64,000 nucleotides of DNA from Bacteroidota bacterium. Lineage in GTDB: Bacteria; Bacteroidota; Bacteroidia; UBA4408. Position 1 is the first letter of the stretch, and every line of letters begins with the position of its first letter. The position numbers and the translations under genes are program-made. Below the pieces are notes generated by a model, which did not search any database, was not told the DNA's origin, and was given only the letters and a program-made list of their open reading frames with translations. The stretch spans positions 1 through 64,000 of the forward strand of contig CAUJCU010000010.1 in assembly GCA_963169745.1 (NCBI GenBank), read 5' to 3'. Shown piece after piece: positions 1 through 9,484 of this stretch.

Positions 1-1
1 T

Positions 2-1021
2 GGCGATGCAAAATTTGGTACAAAAAAATATGATGATGCCATTGGTTCCTATAACAAAGCTTTGGCTATGAATTTTGACAATACTACGGCCAACACAAAA
101 ATAAAAACGGCACAAGAAGCCAAGGATGCAGACCTAACTGCGAAGAAGAAATCAGATTTTGAGGCAGCTGTTAAGAAAGGCGATGATGCTTTAAATGCCA
201 AGAAATATGATGCTGCAGTTGGATCATATGTAAGTGCTTTAAACACAAATTATGATAATGCATTGGCCAACTCAAAGATTGAAACAGCCAAACAAGCCAA
301 GCTTGATGAGGAGGCCAGAGTTAAAAATGAATTAGAAGCGAAAGCAAGATTAGAAGCTCTAAAAAAAGCTAAAGAAGAAGCAGATATTAAAGCTAAAAAA
401 GAAGCCGAAGAAAGAGCACGTGAAGAAGCTGAGGCGCGTGCAGCAAGAGAGGCACAGGAAAAAATAATAGCTGAAGTAGAGGCTGCAAAAAGGCTTAAGG
501 AAGAAGCAATTAAAAAAGCAGCTGAAGAAGCTCGCTTAAAAGCCGAAGCTGAGGCCAAAGCAAAAGCAGATGCCGAAGCTGCTAAAAAAGCTAAGGAGGA
601 ACAGCTCGCTCGAATGTTGGCTGAAGCTGAAGCTGCAAAAGCGAAGCAACCAGTAAAGGAGGAGCCAAAAAAGAAAGTTACTACTCAGATTAAAACAGAA
701 ACTCCGAAAAAAACACTTACTGAAGAAGAAAAAGCACAAAAGGAACTTATAGAGGCTGAAAATAAAGCTAAAGAAGAGCTCAATCGGAAAATGACAGAAG
801 CTGAAAGAGAAGTATTTCTTTCTGAGTTAGCAAAGAAATATCCTGAAGGAGTTACTGTTGAAGAACAAGTATATCCAAAAATGAAAATTACCCGTGTGAT
901 AGTTGTGAAAAACAAGAGAGCGCATGAGTATAAAAAAATTATTTTTTCATTCGGGACTTATTACAAACGGGATGGTGTGGATATTTCGAAAACGATATAT
1001 GACAAAGAAACAAGAAACTAA
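2..1021 (+). CDS. Repeat and coiled-coil protein, N-terminus cut off by window edge
   Basis: The reading frame is open from base 2, so the gene starts before the window; the Met at 62 is internal and not a likely start. Two copies of a TPR-like unit (KKYD-A-GSY-AL-N-DN-A) lie 177 bp (59 residues) apart, near bases 23 and 200. They are followed by a long Lys/Glu/Ala-rich segment, almost surely a charged helix or coiled coil, from about base 300 to 800. The C-terminal 60 residues are a compact ordered domain with the pattern YPEGVTVEE, ITRVIVVKN, YYKRDG. Proteins of this layout are common but uncharacterised in Bacteroidota, and an envelope or scaffold role is only a guess. It is convergent with the following minus-strand gene. 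Confidence 0.8.
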   Translation, partial: GDAKFGTKKYDDAIGSYNKALAMNFDNTTANTKIKTAQEAKDADLTAKKKSDFEAAVKKGDDALNAKKYDAAVGSYVSALNTNYDNALANSKIETAKQAKLDEEARVKNELEAKARLEALKKAKEEADIKAKKEAEERAREEAEARAAREAQEKIIAEVEAAKRLKEEAIKKAAEEARLKAEAEAKAKADAEAAKKAKEEQLARMLAEAEAAKAKQPVKEEPKKKVTTQIKTETPKKTLTEEEKAQKELIEAENKAKEELNRKMTEAEREVFLSELAKKYPEGVTVEEQVYPKMKITRVIVVKNKRAHEYKKIIFSFGTYYKRDGVDISKTIYDKETRN

Positions 1022-1035
1022 TTTATAGCAATAAA

Positions 1036-3015
1036 TTAGTTCTGCCGTCCGGTTTTTCGAAGAGCGGATAGTACTATTTTGATATCCTGAAAAACGGTGT
1101 AATCTTTACTGTATAAAAAATTGAGCTTGATGTTGTTCTTTATAGGTGATGAGGAAATTGCATCAGATGGAAACAATACCCCATTCTTAATTTGAGGTAA
1201 AGGATTGAAGGTATTTTCATCTTTTTGTTTGTCTGAATGATAGCCTACCCATGATTTGATGCCAGTTATAACATAAAAAATATTTTTTAAAAAACCTATT
1301 TTCTCCTCTACTTGGAACAATAATATAGGGCTGCAAAAAAGTAAAATTAGCGATGCAGTAATATCAAAGAGTCTTTTATTTCTTCGATTCTCAGGTTTGG
1401 TTATGGAATTAATATCGATAACATATAAATCACCCGAACTTTCGATGCTGTTGCTTCCAACCAAAAATAAACTTTCGGGAGGAGCAATTTTAAAATCAAC
1501 ATCGGTTTGTACTAATCCACTCATTAAATCAATAATTTTTTGTGAACTTATATTTTTTGCACAAAAAATAACTTCATCAATTTTATGAATAAGAATACTT
1601 TCTTCCAATTGACCGAGGTTGCCAACAAAATGAGGACTGTTATTGTTTTCAGCGGTATCGGTGCTAAGAAGTAGAACCTTTGATGTGCCTACTCTTGTTT
1701 TTTCTAATAACTCTGCAACTCTTTTTGATTCTTCATAGCTCCCAACTATTAAAATTCTTTTTAACTGCGATTTCCCTATTTGATACCCACTAAAGTTCAG
1801 AACATGAAGAAGCAATCTTGTCGCAAGCAATATGCCAAAGGCCACAAGCGCTCCTAATAATATTAGTGCTCTTGAAAAGCGTAAATTCTCTGGAATTAAT
1901 GCATAGGCCACCAATATAATAGCAGTGCCTACACCAATTCCTTTAAAAATATTTTTGATTTTTACAGGTTTGTCATACCCCCCAATCAGCCAAACAGAAC
2001 TAAGCCAAGTAAGAATATAAACAGGAATAACAATTTCTAATAACTGGTTGGGATATTGACCACCATGAATATATTTTACGTTTTTCTCCCAATATTCAAC
2101 CAATAAAAACATAGTGCCAAAAATGAGCATCGCTTCAGTTATAGGGAGTAACATTTTTCTTATAAATCGTGTTAGAATAGCTGTTCCGGCACGTAAATAA
2201 ATGGCTATATTAATAAGAAACGAAAATAAGCGGGCATTTTTATGACTAAAATGCTTACGAGCAAAAATGATCATCGCATTATAAAACACAAAAACGTAGT
2301 TAATACTGCTTTTTTTTGTGCTTTCTCCCTTGTAATGAATAATTCGTGTTTCGGGGTAATAGTAGTTCTTATATCCTGCTTTTAGAATACGGTAGCTAAG
2401 ATCAATATCTTCACCATACATAAAAAAATCTTCATCTAACAAACCAGTTTCAAGGAGTACGCTTTTACGCATCAACATGAAAGCTCCTGATAATATTTCT
2501 ATTTCATGAGTTTGGTCTTTGTCTAAATAACCCAAATGATACTTCCCAAATCGTTTGCTTTTTGGGAACAAGGCAGCTATGCCAAAAACCTTATAGAATG
2601 CAACTATAGGCGTAGGAAGACCCCGTTTTGATTCGGGTAAAAAATTTCCTTTCCCATCAATCATTTTTACCCCTAAACCACCTGCTTCCGGGTGATTGTC
2701 CATAAAGGCAACTACTTTTTTAAACGTATCCTCTTCAACAACCGTATCGGGGTTAAGCAATAAGCAATATTCTCCTTGAGCCATTTTAAGGGCTTGATTA
2801 TTGGCATAAGAGAACCCTCTATTTTGTTTATTGGCAATGAGTATATATTCCGAAAATTTACTTTGAACCATGGCTACCGAACCATCTACCGAATTATTGT
2901 CAACAATAATTACTTCACCGTTGGTATGGGCAATAGCTTTTTTAACAGCATTTAAACACTGTTCAAGAAAATAAACTACATTGTAGTTAACTATAATAAC
3001 TGAAATTTTAAGCAC
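1036..3015 (-). CDS. GT2 glycosyltransferase fused to a degenerate polyprenyl glycosylphosphotransferase-like membrane protein
   Basis: Residues 1-245 form a GT-A family 2 glycosyltransferase of the rhamnosyltransferase (COG1216) kind: SVIIVNYN start, VDNNSVDGS, LLLNPD, and the acceptor-side MYGEDIDLSYR. Residues about 260-430 hold several membrane segments, 430-545 a Rossmann-like CoA_binding_3 domain (RILIVGSY), then NKRLFDITASLILLF, the hallmark membrane hairpin of WbaP/PglC-type phosphoglycosyl transferases. The segment that should follow, with the KFRSM and catalytic Asp-Glu motifs, is absent; only the terminal SWVGYHSD and YTVFQDIKIVLSAL portions remain. The start codon is GTG because no in-frame ATG lies in front of the SVIIVNYN strand. 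It begins 40 nt after accC ends, so it may be co-transcribed. The GT2 half should be active on a nucleotide sugar at the inner membrane; the phosphotransferase half looks dead. Confidence 0.85.
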   Translation of the reverse strand: MLKISVIIVNYNVVYFLEQCLNAVKKAIAHTNGEVIIVDNNSVDGSVAMVQSKFSEYILIANKQNRGFSYANNQALKMAQGEYCLLLNPDTVVEEDTFKKVVAFMDNHPEAGGLGVKMIDGKGNFLPESKRGLPTPIVAFYKVFGIAALFPKSKRFGKYHLGYLDKDQTHEIEILSGAFMLMRKSVLLETGLLDEDFFMYGEDIDLSYRILKAGYKNYYYPETRIIHYKGESTKKSSINYVFVFYNAMIIFARKHFSHKNARLFSFLINIAIYLRAGTAILTRFIRKMLLPITEAMLIFGTMFLLVEYWEKNVKYIHGGQYPNQLLEIVIPVYILTWLSSVWLIGGYDKPVKIKNIFKGIGVGTAIILVAYALIPENLRFSRALILLGALVAFGILLATRLLLHVLNFSGYQIGKSQLKRILIVGSYEESKRVAELLEKTRVGTSKVLLLSTDTAENNNSPHFVGNLGQLEESILIHKIDEVIFCAKNISSQKIIDLMSGLVQTDVDFKIAPPESLFLVGSNSIESSGDLYVIDINSITKPENRRNKRLFDITASLILLFCSPILLFQVEEKIGFLKNIFYVITGIKSWVGYHSDKQKDENTFNPLPQIKNGVLFPSDAISSSPIKNNIKLNFLYSKDYTVFQDIKIVLSALRKTGRQN

Positions 3016-3055
3016 TCCTTTGGTAATGATAAACTTAGAAACGTTTTTAGGATAC

Positions 3056-4546
3056 TTAAATTGTCATATATTTTGTTCGTTTCAATTTCCAGTTATTGTT
3101 TTTATGGGGTACTAACTTTTCTTTTAAATTGTGATCTTGATAGGCTATACTTGCACTTAATGCCAATATTTCCAGCTCGTTAGTTGAAAACTCATAAGCT
3201 AATTTTTCGGGTGTGTAATGGTGCTTCACAAAATGAGTATCAAAATTTCCGCTTATAAAAGCTTGGTGTTGCATCACGTAACTACAAAATGGGAGGGTGG
3301 TTTCTACTCCCGAAATCTGATAGTCGGCAATTGCTCTAATCATCCGCAATCGTGCTTCATCACGATCTTTTCCAAAGGTTATCAATTTAGCAATCATGGG
3401 GTCGTAATAAATAGGTATTTGCATCCCCTCTTCAAAGCCATCATCTACTCGAACTCCCAAGCCTTGTGGAGTTTTATAAGTATGCAGGACACCAATGTCG
3501 GGTAAAAAATTATTCTTAGGGTCTTCGGCATATATTCGTACTTCAATACTATGGCCATTTATTTTTAAATCATTTTGCGTAAAGCTTAGTTTTTCGCCAC
3601 GGGCTATTTTAATTTGTTCCTTCACCAAATCAATACCCGTTATTTGTTCAGTAACCGGGTGCTCAACTTGTAAGCGTGTGTTCATTTCCAGGAAATAGAA
3701 ATTCAGGTTTTCATCTAGAAGAAACTCTACCGTTCCGGCTCCTACATAATTACAGGCTTTAGCAACATTAACGGCACAAGCTCCCATAGCATTTCTAATA
3801 GCTGGGGTTAACACACTTGAAGGGGCTTCTTCAATTACTTTCTGATGTCTGCGCTGTACCGAACATTCACGTTCAAATAAATGCACAATATTTCCATGTG
3901 TATCGCCCAACACTTGAATTTCAATATGCCTTGGGCCGGCCACATAACGTTCAATAAATACAGCGCCATTACCAAAGGCCGATGTGGCCTCGCTTACAGC
4001 CAACTTCATTTGTTCTTCAAAATCTTCAATCCGCTCAACAATACGCATTCCTTTTCCACCACCACCTGCCGAAGCTTTTATCAAAATAGGGAAACCTACT
4101 TCAACAGCAGTTTTTTTAGCTTCTTCTATATCATCAATGGCTCCTTCCGTTCCTGGAACCATAGGAATATTATATTCTTTAGCAGCAGCTTTAGCACTTA
4201 ATTTATCACCCATAATTTCCATAGATTGAGGCGAAGGGCCAATAAATGTAATTCCTGCTGCATTTACCATTGATGCAAAAGAAGCATTCTCTGATAAAAA
4301 ACCATAGCCAGGGTGAATTCCATCAACCTGAAGTGATTTGCACACTTCAATAATTTTATTTCCGTCTAAATAGCTTTGTGATGATGCCGGTGGTCCAATA
4401 CAAACCGCTTCATCAGCATATTTTACATGTGGTGAATTTCGGTCAACCTCACTATAAACTGCTACCGTTTTAATTCCCATTTCTTTGCACGTTCTCATAA
4501 CTCTTAGTGCAATTTCACCCCGATTGGCAATCAATATTTTTTTCAT
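3056..4546 (-). CDS. accC: Biotin carboxylase subunit of an acyl-CoA (acetyl- or propionyl-CoA) carboxylase
   Basis: An ATP-grasp biotin carboxylase: it carboxylates biotin on a carrier protein using ATP and bicarbonate. The N-terminal fold begins MKKILIANRGEIALR; the ATP-binding glycine loop GGGGKGMR lies near residue 163; the catalytic stretch FLEMNTRLQVEHPVTE is present near 285. At 496 residues it is about 50 longer than E. coli AccC (about 450) and ends without a biotin-attachment MKM motif, so the biotin carrier must be a separate protein. That longer form is typical of propionyl-CoA carboxylase systems in this phylum, and a methylmalonyl-CoA-type mutase lies at 41.3 kb, which favours propionyl-CoA; acetyl-CoA remains possible. 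No carboxyltransferase gene is adjacent. A 164-nt gap separates it from paaZ upstream. Confidence 0.93.
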   Translation of the reverse strand: MKKILIANRGEIALRVMRTCKEMGIKTVAVYSEVDRNSPHVKYADEAVCIGPPASSQSYLDGNKIIEVCKSLQVDGIHPGYGFLSENASFASMVNAAGITFIGPSPQSMEIMGDKLSAKAAAKEYNIPMVPGTEGAIDDIEEAKKTAVEVGFPILIKASAGGGGKGMRIVERIEDFEEQMKLAVSEATSAFGNGAVFIERYVAGPRHIEIQVLGDTHGNIVHLFERECSVQRRHQKVIEEAPSSVLTPAIRNAMGACAVNVAKACNYVGAGTVEFLLDENLNFYFLEMNTRLQVEHPVTEQITGIDLVKEQIKIARGEKLSFTQNDLKINGHSIEVRIYAEDPKNNFLPDIGVLHTYKTPQGLGVRVDDGFEEGMQIPIYYDPMIAKLITFGKDRDEARLRMIRAIADYQISGVETTLPFCSYVMQHQAFISGNFDTHFVKHHYTPEKLAYEFSTNELEILALSASIAYQDHNLKEKLVPHKNNNWKLKRTKYMTI

Positions 4547-4710
4547 ATTTCTGTTACAATTATATTACTTAGGGCTATTCGTATCTCCGTAATATCACTT
4601 TCAAGGAGTATATGTTTTTTGTTTTAAGGAGCAGAACGCCTTTTGTTTTTTATTTTCCTTACGAGGTTAATGATTATTTTATCTTTATATTTATGAAAAG
4701 GTAATATATA

Positions 4711-6756
4711 TTAACTCTGGTTTCGTTTCTTTACCATGGTTAAGATGGTTGCTATGGCAACGGTTTCTCCTGTTTCATCATAAACATCAACAAGCCATTT
4801 TACAATTCCTTTGGCAATATCTTCTTCGTTCTTTTTTTCCTGATCAATTTTTTCTTTGCATGTAAACCTAACACCAATGGTGGCACCTGGGTACACCGGT
4901 TTTACAAATCGGCAATCATCCAAGCCATAGTTAAGCAAAACAGGCCCTTTTTTGGCATCAACAAACAACCCTGCAGCTTTACTTAAGATATAATACCCAT
5001 GGGCTACTCTACCTGTAAAAATAGTACCTTCAAGAGAAGTGGCATCCATGTGGGCATAAAAATTATCACCACTTACATTGGCAAAATTCAATATATCGGC
5101 TTCGTGAACGGTATGTTTGGCAGTAATTAAGGTTTCTCCAATCTCTAAGTCTTCAAAATAACGTTGAAAAGGATGTAAGTCTTTTTCAATGTATTTACCA
5201 CCGTATTGATATTGTCCTAAAACATGAGTAAGTGTAGTTGGTGAACCTTGTATTGAGGTACGCTGTAAATAATGAAATACGCCACGTTTGCCACCCATTT
5301 CCTCGCCACCTCCAGCACGTCCGGGGCCACCATGTGTAAGCATAGGCATGGGCGATCCATGACCGGTGCTTTCTTTTGCACAATCGGCATTAAGTACTAA
5401 AATGCGGCCATGCATACAGGCTGCCTCTACGACAAACTGACGGGCTAATTTATCATCGGCAGTAACAATGCTACATACTAAAGAACCTTTACCCATTTTT
5501 GCCAGTTCAGTAGCTTCTTCAAGGTGGGTGTAGGGCATAATAGTGCTTACCGGTCCAAAAGCTTCAATATTATGACAATCTTGATTTTTAAATGGATCAT
5601 TATTAAGAAACAAAATAGGCGACATAAAAGCACCTGTTTCTTTTTTTGCTCCGATTATCTCAAAATTATCTAAGCTCCCGAAAACAATTTCTTGGCTTTT
5701 AGCCAATTCTTTAACTTTTTCGGTAACTTCTTGGAGTTGCTCTTTTCCGGCAAGTGCCCCCATACGAACACCTTCAACATTAGGATCGCCAATTTTTGTT
5801 GCTGCAAGGCGTTTCCCTAATGCAATTTGAACATCTTCTACTAAATTATTGGGAACAATTATTCTTCGCACAGCAGTACATTTTTGCCCTGCCTTGGTCG
5901 TTATTTCTCGTTGAACTTCTTTAATGAAAATATCAAATTCGGGCATGTTGGGGGTTACATCACTTCCTAAAACACAACAATTAAGGGAGTCGGCCTCCAT
6001 ATTAAATGGAACTGCCTCTTCAATAAGTCGGGGATGGGCTTTGAGCTTTTTTCCTGTACTGGCTGAGCCGGTAAAAGTAACTACATCTTGACTGGTTACG
6101 TAATCTAAAATACCGTTTGCGCTTCCACAAATGAGTTGTAATGCACCTTCGGGTAATATTTTTGAACTTACAATTTCTTGTACTACAGCTTCTGTTAGAA
6201 AAGAAGTGATTGTGGCTGGCTTAACAATTGCAGGTACTCCGGCCAATAGGTTTACAGCAATTTTTTCTAACATGCCCCATACGGGAAAGTTAAAGGCATT
6301 AATATGAATGGCTACCCCTTGTTTTGGAACGCATATATGATGCCCAATAAAAGATCCTTCTTTGCTTAGTTTAACAACGTCTCCTTCGTAACAAAATGTT
6401 TCGTCCGGAAATTGTCTTCGTAAGCTCGCATAAGAAAATAAATTGCCTATGCCTCCTTCAATATCCACCCAACTGTCACTTCGTGTAGCTCCTGTGGCCC
6501 AACTTATCTTATAAAAAGTTTCTTTTTTTGATTGTAGGTGTATCGCAAGAGCCTTTAGCATTCGGCCTCTTTCTTGAAAGGTCATTTTTCTTAATGAAGT
6601 ACCTCCCGTTTTACGGGCATAATGGAGCATTTGTTCAAAATCAAGACCTTTACTACTGGTAGTGGCTATTTCCTCTCCGGTTATGGCATTATACAATGTT
6701 TGCCCACTTCCCTCACCGATTATCCAGCGGCCTAGTGCATAATTTTTTAGTTGCAT
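4711..6756 (-). CDS. paaZ: PaaZ-type bifunctional aldehyde dehydrogenase / enoyl-CoA hydratase
   Basis: Full length at 681 residues, equal to E. coli PaaZ. Residues 1 to about 520 are an aldehyde dehydrogenase with the general base Glu in FNMEAD near 255 and the nucleophile Cys in AGQKCTAVRR near 295. The C-terminal 150 residues are a MaoC-type hydratase with FANVSGDNFYAHMD and GRVAHGYYI. In the phenylacetate pathway the hydratase opens the oxepin-CoA ring and the dehydrogenase oxidises the resulting semialdehyde-CoA. None of the other paa genes (paaABCDE, paaG, paaK) is in the window, so the substrate is not proven here. It follows the FadL and esterase genes with short gaps (49 nt from the esterase), so one operon is likely. 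Confidence 0.93.
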   Translation of the reverse strand: MQLKNYALGRWIIGEGSGQTLYNAITGEEIATTSSKGLDFEQMLHYARKTGGTSLRKMTFQERGRMLKALAIHLQSKKETFYKISWATGATRSDSWVDIEGGIGNLFSYASLRRQFPDETFCYEGDVVKLSKEGSFIGHHICVPKQGVAIHINAFNFPVWGMLEKIAVNLLAGVPAIVKPATITSFLTEAVVQEIVSSKILPEGALQLICGSANGILDYVTSQDVVTFTGSASTGKKLKAHPRLIEEAVPFNMEADSLNCCVLGSDVTPNMPEFDIFIKEVQREITTKAGQKCTAVRRIIVPNNLVEDVQIALGKRLAATKIGDPNVEGVRMGALAGKEQLQEVTEKVKELAKSQEIVFGSLDNFEIIGAKKETGAFMSPILFLNNDPFKNQDCHNIEAFGPVSTIMPYTHLEEATELAKMGKGSLVCSIVTADDKLARQFVVEAACMHGRILVLNADCAKESTGHGSPMPMLTHGGPGRAGGGEEMGGKRGVFHYLQRTSIQGSPTTLTHVLGQYQYGGKYIEKDLHPFQRYFEDLEIGETLITAKHTVHEADILNFANVSGDNFYAHMDATSLEGTIFTGRVAHGYYILSKAAGLFVDAKKGPVLLNYGLDDCRFVKPVYPGATIGVRFTCKEKIDQEKKNEEDIAKGIVKWLVDVYDETGETVAIATILTMVKKRNQS

Positions 6757-6805
6757 AGTGTAATTTTGACTCTCTTTATAAATTGTGTTTTGAGGTTAAA
6801 AATTT

Positions 6806-8092
6806 TTATTGCTTCATAAAACTTTTGCTAAAGCTTTGCTGTTCACTATTTATTCTTAAGGTATAAAAACCCGGAGCCAGGGTACTGATATCTATAGATT
6901 GATTGCTAACTTGCTTAACTGGAGCGGTATATACTTCTTGCCCCATTAAATTAAAAATTGAAAGTTGTAATGGAGTTGTTGTGATTTGACTTGAATATAG
7001 AGAAAGGGTATGATGGGCCGGATTCGGGAATAAACTCCAATTTGAAGCCTCAAAGCCCTGTTCTACTATTCCTGCACCCTGAGCGTTTACTATACTGCCA
7101 TTGTAATTGCAATTGAGCGCATCGCCACAAACAAAGTGGTGCAAGAAGTTTCTCATTTTTACCAGCGTTGTATCATAATAAAATGCATTTGAAGATGCAG
7201 GAACATGGCCTTGACCTTCATAAATTTCAAAACATGTAGGGATACCCATTGCTATTGCTTGAGCGTTGATAGTAAAACTTCCGTCAACCTGAAGCAAAGG
7301 ATACAACCCTAATAACGTAATTTGAGCTGAGCCATAAGGAACAGTGCCATCATTAGTTCCATGAAAATTGATAAGCGGTTCATCTCCCGGTTTCATCCAT
7401 GCAGTATCTCCTATGGCACCACACATATTTATTATAGCTTTTACATCTGATGAATAGCCTGGGTTGCCACTGTTTCCTTCCAAACCTCCTGTTAAGCCCG
7501 GTTGACCAATAGTATCAATGTAAGAAGGAATTTCAGAAATTTCATCTAAGTAAGCGAGTTGCAAAGCAATAAACCCACCGGCTGATACTCCTGCAAAGAA
7601 AATATTATTGGGGTCAATTTTGAAGGTATTGTTACCCACATCGACATTTTTCCTAAAATAACGTACTGCAGCGCGTCCATCGTGCAAACCACGCATTACA
7701 GCTTCTGTGGCATCTGATGAATCTGGGCCGGGTATGGGCAAGTTGGTCATTCCTAAGCGGTATTCAATTGAGGCAGCAACATAACCCAATTTGGCTAAAT
7801 CTTTACAAAATGAAACAACATCAGCGTCTGTTTTGCTTCCACCAATAAAGCTCCCTCCATGAGCTATAATTACCAAGGGCCTGTTCGTTGCTGTATCGCC
7901 ATTAGGCTCATACACATCAAGCATTAATTGTTGTATTGCTCCGGTTGATTTTGTATTGCTTCCGTAATTAACATTAGAGGTAACAATAGGGTTTCCGGGG
8001 AATACATAATTAAAATATCTTTCACCAGGGCATTGCGCACTGATTTTACCAAAAAATAAGGCGGAAAAGAACAGAATGTAAAATTTTTTCAT
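6806..8092 (-). CDS. Secreted alpha/beta-hydrolase (carboxylesterase-like) with T9SS sorting tail
   Basis: Begins with a signal peptide (MKKFYILFFSALFFGKISAQ). The oxyanion-hole motif HGGSF lies near residue 77 and the nucleophile elbow GVSAGG near 168; a likely catalytic Asp sits in HGTNDGTVPYG and His in GQGHVPAS, as in hormone-sensitive-lipase/carboxylesterase families. The last 75 residues are a type A T9SS sorting domain: NWSLFPNPAHHTLSL, then GFYTLRI, ending in SFMKQ. It should therefore be exported across the outer membrane and anchored or released. It sits between a FadL-like porin (29 nt upstream) and paaZ (49 nt downstream), which suggests extracellular ester cleavage feeding the imported product to catabolism; that link is inference. 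Confidence 0.88.
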   Translation of the reverse strand: MKKFYILFFSALFFGKISAQCPGERYFNYVFPGNPIVTSNVNYGSNTKSTGAIQQLMLDVYEPNGDTATNRPLVIIAHGGSFIGGSKTDADVVSFCKDLAKLGYVAASIEYRLGMTNLPIPGPDSSDATEAVMRGLHDGRAAVRYFRKNVDVGNNTFKIDPNNIFFAGVSAGGFIALQLAYLDEISEIPSYIDTIGQPGLTGGLEGNSGNPGYSSDVKAIINMCGAIGDTAWMKPGDEPLINFHGTNDGTVPYGSAQITLLGLYPLLQVDGSFTINAQAIAMGIPTCFEIYEGQGHVPASSNAFYYDTTLVKMRNFLHHFVCGDALNCNYNGSIVNAQGAGIVEQGFEASNWSLFPNPAHHTLSLYSSQITTTPLQLSIFNLMGQEVYTAPVKQVSNQSIDISTLAPGFYTLRINSEQQSFSKSFMKQ

Positions 8093-8121
8093 GTTGTGTT
8101 TATTTAGAAATGTAAAGTTAA

Positions 8122-9366
8122 TTAAAATTTAATTCCAATATTGATTCCTGGAATAAGTGCCCTGCTTTTATAAATGGCTTCAAACTGAGTTTCGATATTG
8201 GTAGTTGTTCTTTTTTTACCTTCAGTTAGTAATAGAGATGCATCTATATACAAAAAATTCAATAGGGTGGCACTTAAGCCGGTGCTCAATCCAATTTTAT
8301 CACTGTCAGGCGTTTCGGGGGTTACATAATCATTTTTTACGGGTGATTGGTCGTAGTAAACACCACAGCGCAGCTGCAGGGTTTCATTAATTTTATATTG
8401 CAAGCCTAATCGGTAAATAAAACTATTTTTATACAGGCGCGGTGAGGCAATGTCTTTTAGCTTATCACTATTTTGCTTAAAATCAATTATAAGTGAATCG
8501 TAGCTGCTCCAGCTTACATAGTTTATATCTGCTGCCAAAGTAAATTTGTTGCATGCTAGATAGCCTACGCCAAACGTTGTCATAGCAGGTAAGTTAAGAT
8601 GTGTGGTAAAAGCTGTATTTTGAAAGTAAGTAGCAACAGCAGGGGCGCTTACAAAGGAGGCATTCCCTTCTGACACTTTAACTCGAACAGCCGAACGGTA
8701 ATTTAAACCAAAACTAAGTGTTGGCGTGGGTTTGTAATATATCCCGGCATTATACCCTTGGCCACTGGCTTTACCTTTTAGCAGGGCTTCGCCATAATTT
8801 CTTAAACTGTCCTGAACAGGTATGGCTTTTCGTAAGGTAAAATCTCCATTAGCATATATATAGCCTATCCCAATTCCCAGCTTGTCATTAACACGATAGG
8901 AGAGCGTAGGTTGGTAAAAGAAAGTTCTCAGGTTAATTTCACGAATTAAAAACTTACCTTTCCATTGGTCGGGCCACTCTATACGGCTTCCAAAAGGATT
9001 ATACAGCCCAAAACCAAAACTTAAGGGTGACTTTTTTGAAAATTTAAAATGAGCATAAATACTTAAAGGAGTGCCTGTGTGGTGAACGGTTTCTTCACGG
9101 TAAGTACTGTTGGGGTCTAAATATAATGTACGCGGAAAAATGAGTGCAGCGCCCATTGAAATACTGCCCAGTGAATCTACAAAAATTAGAGCTCCGGGGT
9201 TAAAAACAAGTGCTGCATTATCTAAAGCTAAGCCTGTTCCTGTATGACCCATTCCGGTTTGTTTTTGCCCTTGCAAGTTAACCTGAAAACCTCCGGCAAC
9301 TGCATACGTATTCATAAGACAAGAAATGGATACTAAAAGCAATTTAAATGTATTAGCGTATGTCAT
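8122..9366 (-). CDS. FadL/TodX (OmpP1) family outer-membrane transporter
   Basis: A signal peptide ending near AVAGG is followed by the conserved N-terminal region of the family (GFQVNLQGQKQTGMGHTG, then DNAALVFNPGAL), the hatch segment of the FadL barrel. The remainder alternates short beta strands, and the protein ends in GINIGIKF with a terminal Phe, as expected for outer-membrane barrels. Members move long-chain fatty acids or aromatic hydrocarbons across the outer membrane. I use the ATG at 9366; a TTG two codons earlier gives a slightly longer frame without benefit. It is first in a minus-strand run with the esterase and paaZ and is divergent from purB, with about 118 nt between the starts. 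Confidence 0.88.
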   Translation of the reverse strand: MTYANTFKLLLVSISCLMNTYAVAGGFQVNLQGQKQTGMGHTGTGLALDNAALVFNPGALIFVDSLGSISMGAALIFPRTLYLDPNSTYREETVHHTGTPLSIYAHFKFSKKSPLSFGFGLYNPFGSRIEWPDQWKGKFLIREINLRTFFYQPTLSYRVNDKLGIGIGYIYANGDFTLRKAIPVQDSLRNYGEALLKGKASGQGYNAGIYYKPTPTLSFGLNYRSAVRVKVSEGNASFVSAPAVATYFQNTAFTTHLNLPAMTTFGVGYLACNKFTLAADINYVSWSSYDSLIIDFKQNSDKLKDIASPRLYKNSFIYRLGLQYKINETLQLRCGVYYDQSPVKNDYVTPETPDSDKIGLSTGLSATLLNFLYIDASLLLTEGKKRTTTNIETQFEAIYKSRALIPGINIGIKF

Positions 9367-9459
9367 AGTCAATACGGGCTGTATTTTTTTTCAAATAAAA
9401 TAAAAAAATACGAAGTTTAAAAGTATTGCTTTTATATAGAATCTTTGGAGAATAATTGC

Positions 9460-9467
9460 TACTTTCG
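9460..9467 (+). promoter_or_regulatory. Possible -7 promoter element for purB
   Basis: TACTTTCG, a near match to the Bacteroidetes -7 consensus TAnnTTTG, 17 nt before the purB ATG. No TTG lies at the usual 19-21 nt spacing upstream, so support is weak. Confidence 0.35.
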
Positions 9468-9484
9468 CCATTCTTTCTAAAAAC

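Noticed and set aside
250-558. 102-residue minus-strand ORF inside the Lys/Glu/Ala-rich gene
   Set aside because: It is the antisense of low-complexity codons (Ser/Ala/Phe-rich product); no motif, and the plus strand is clearly coding.
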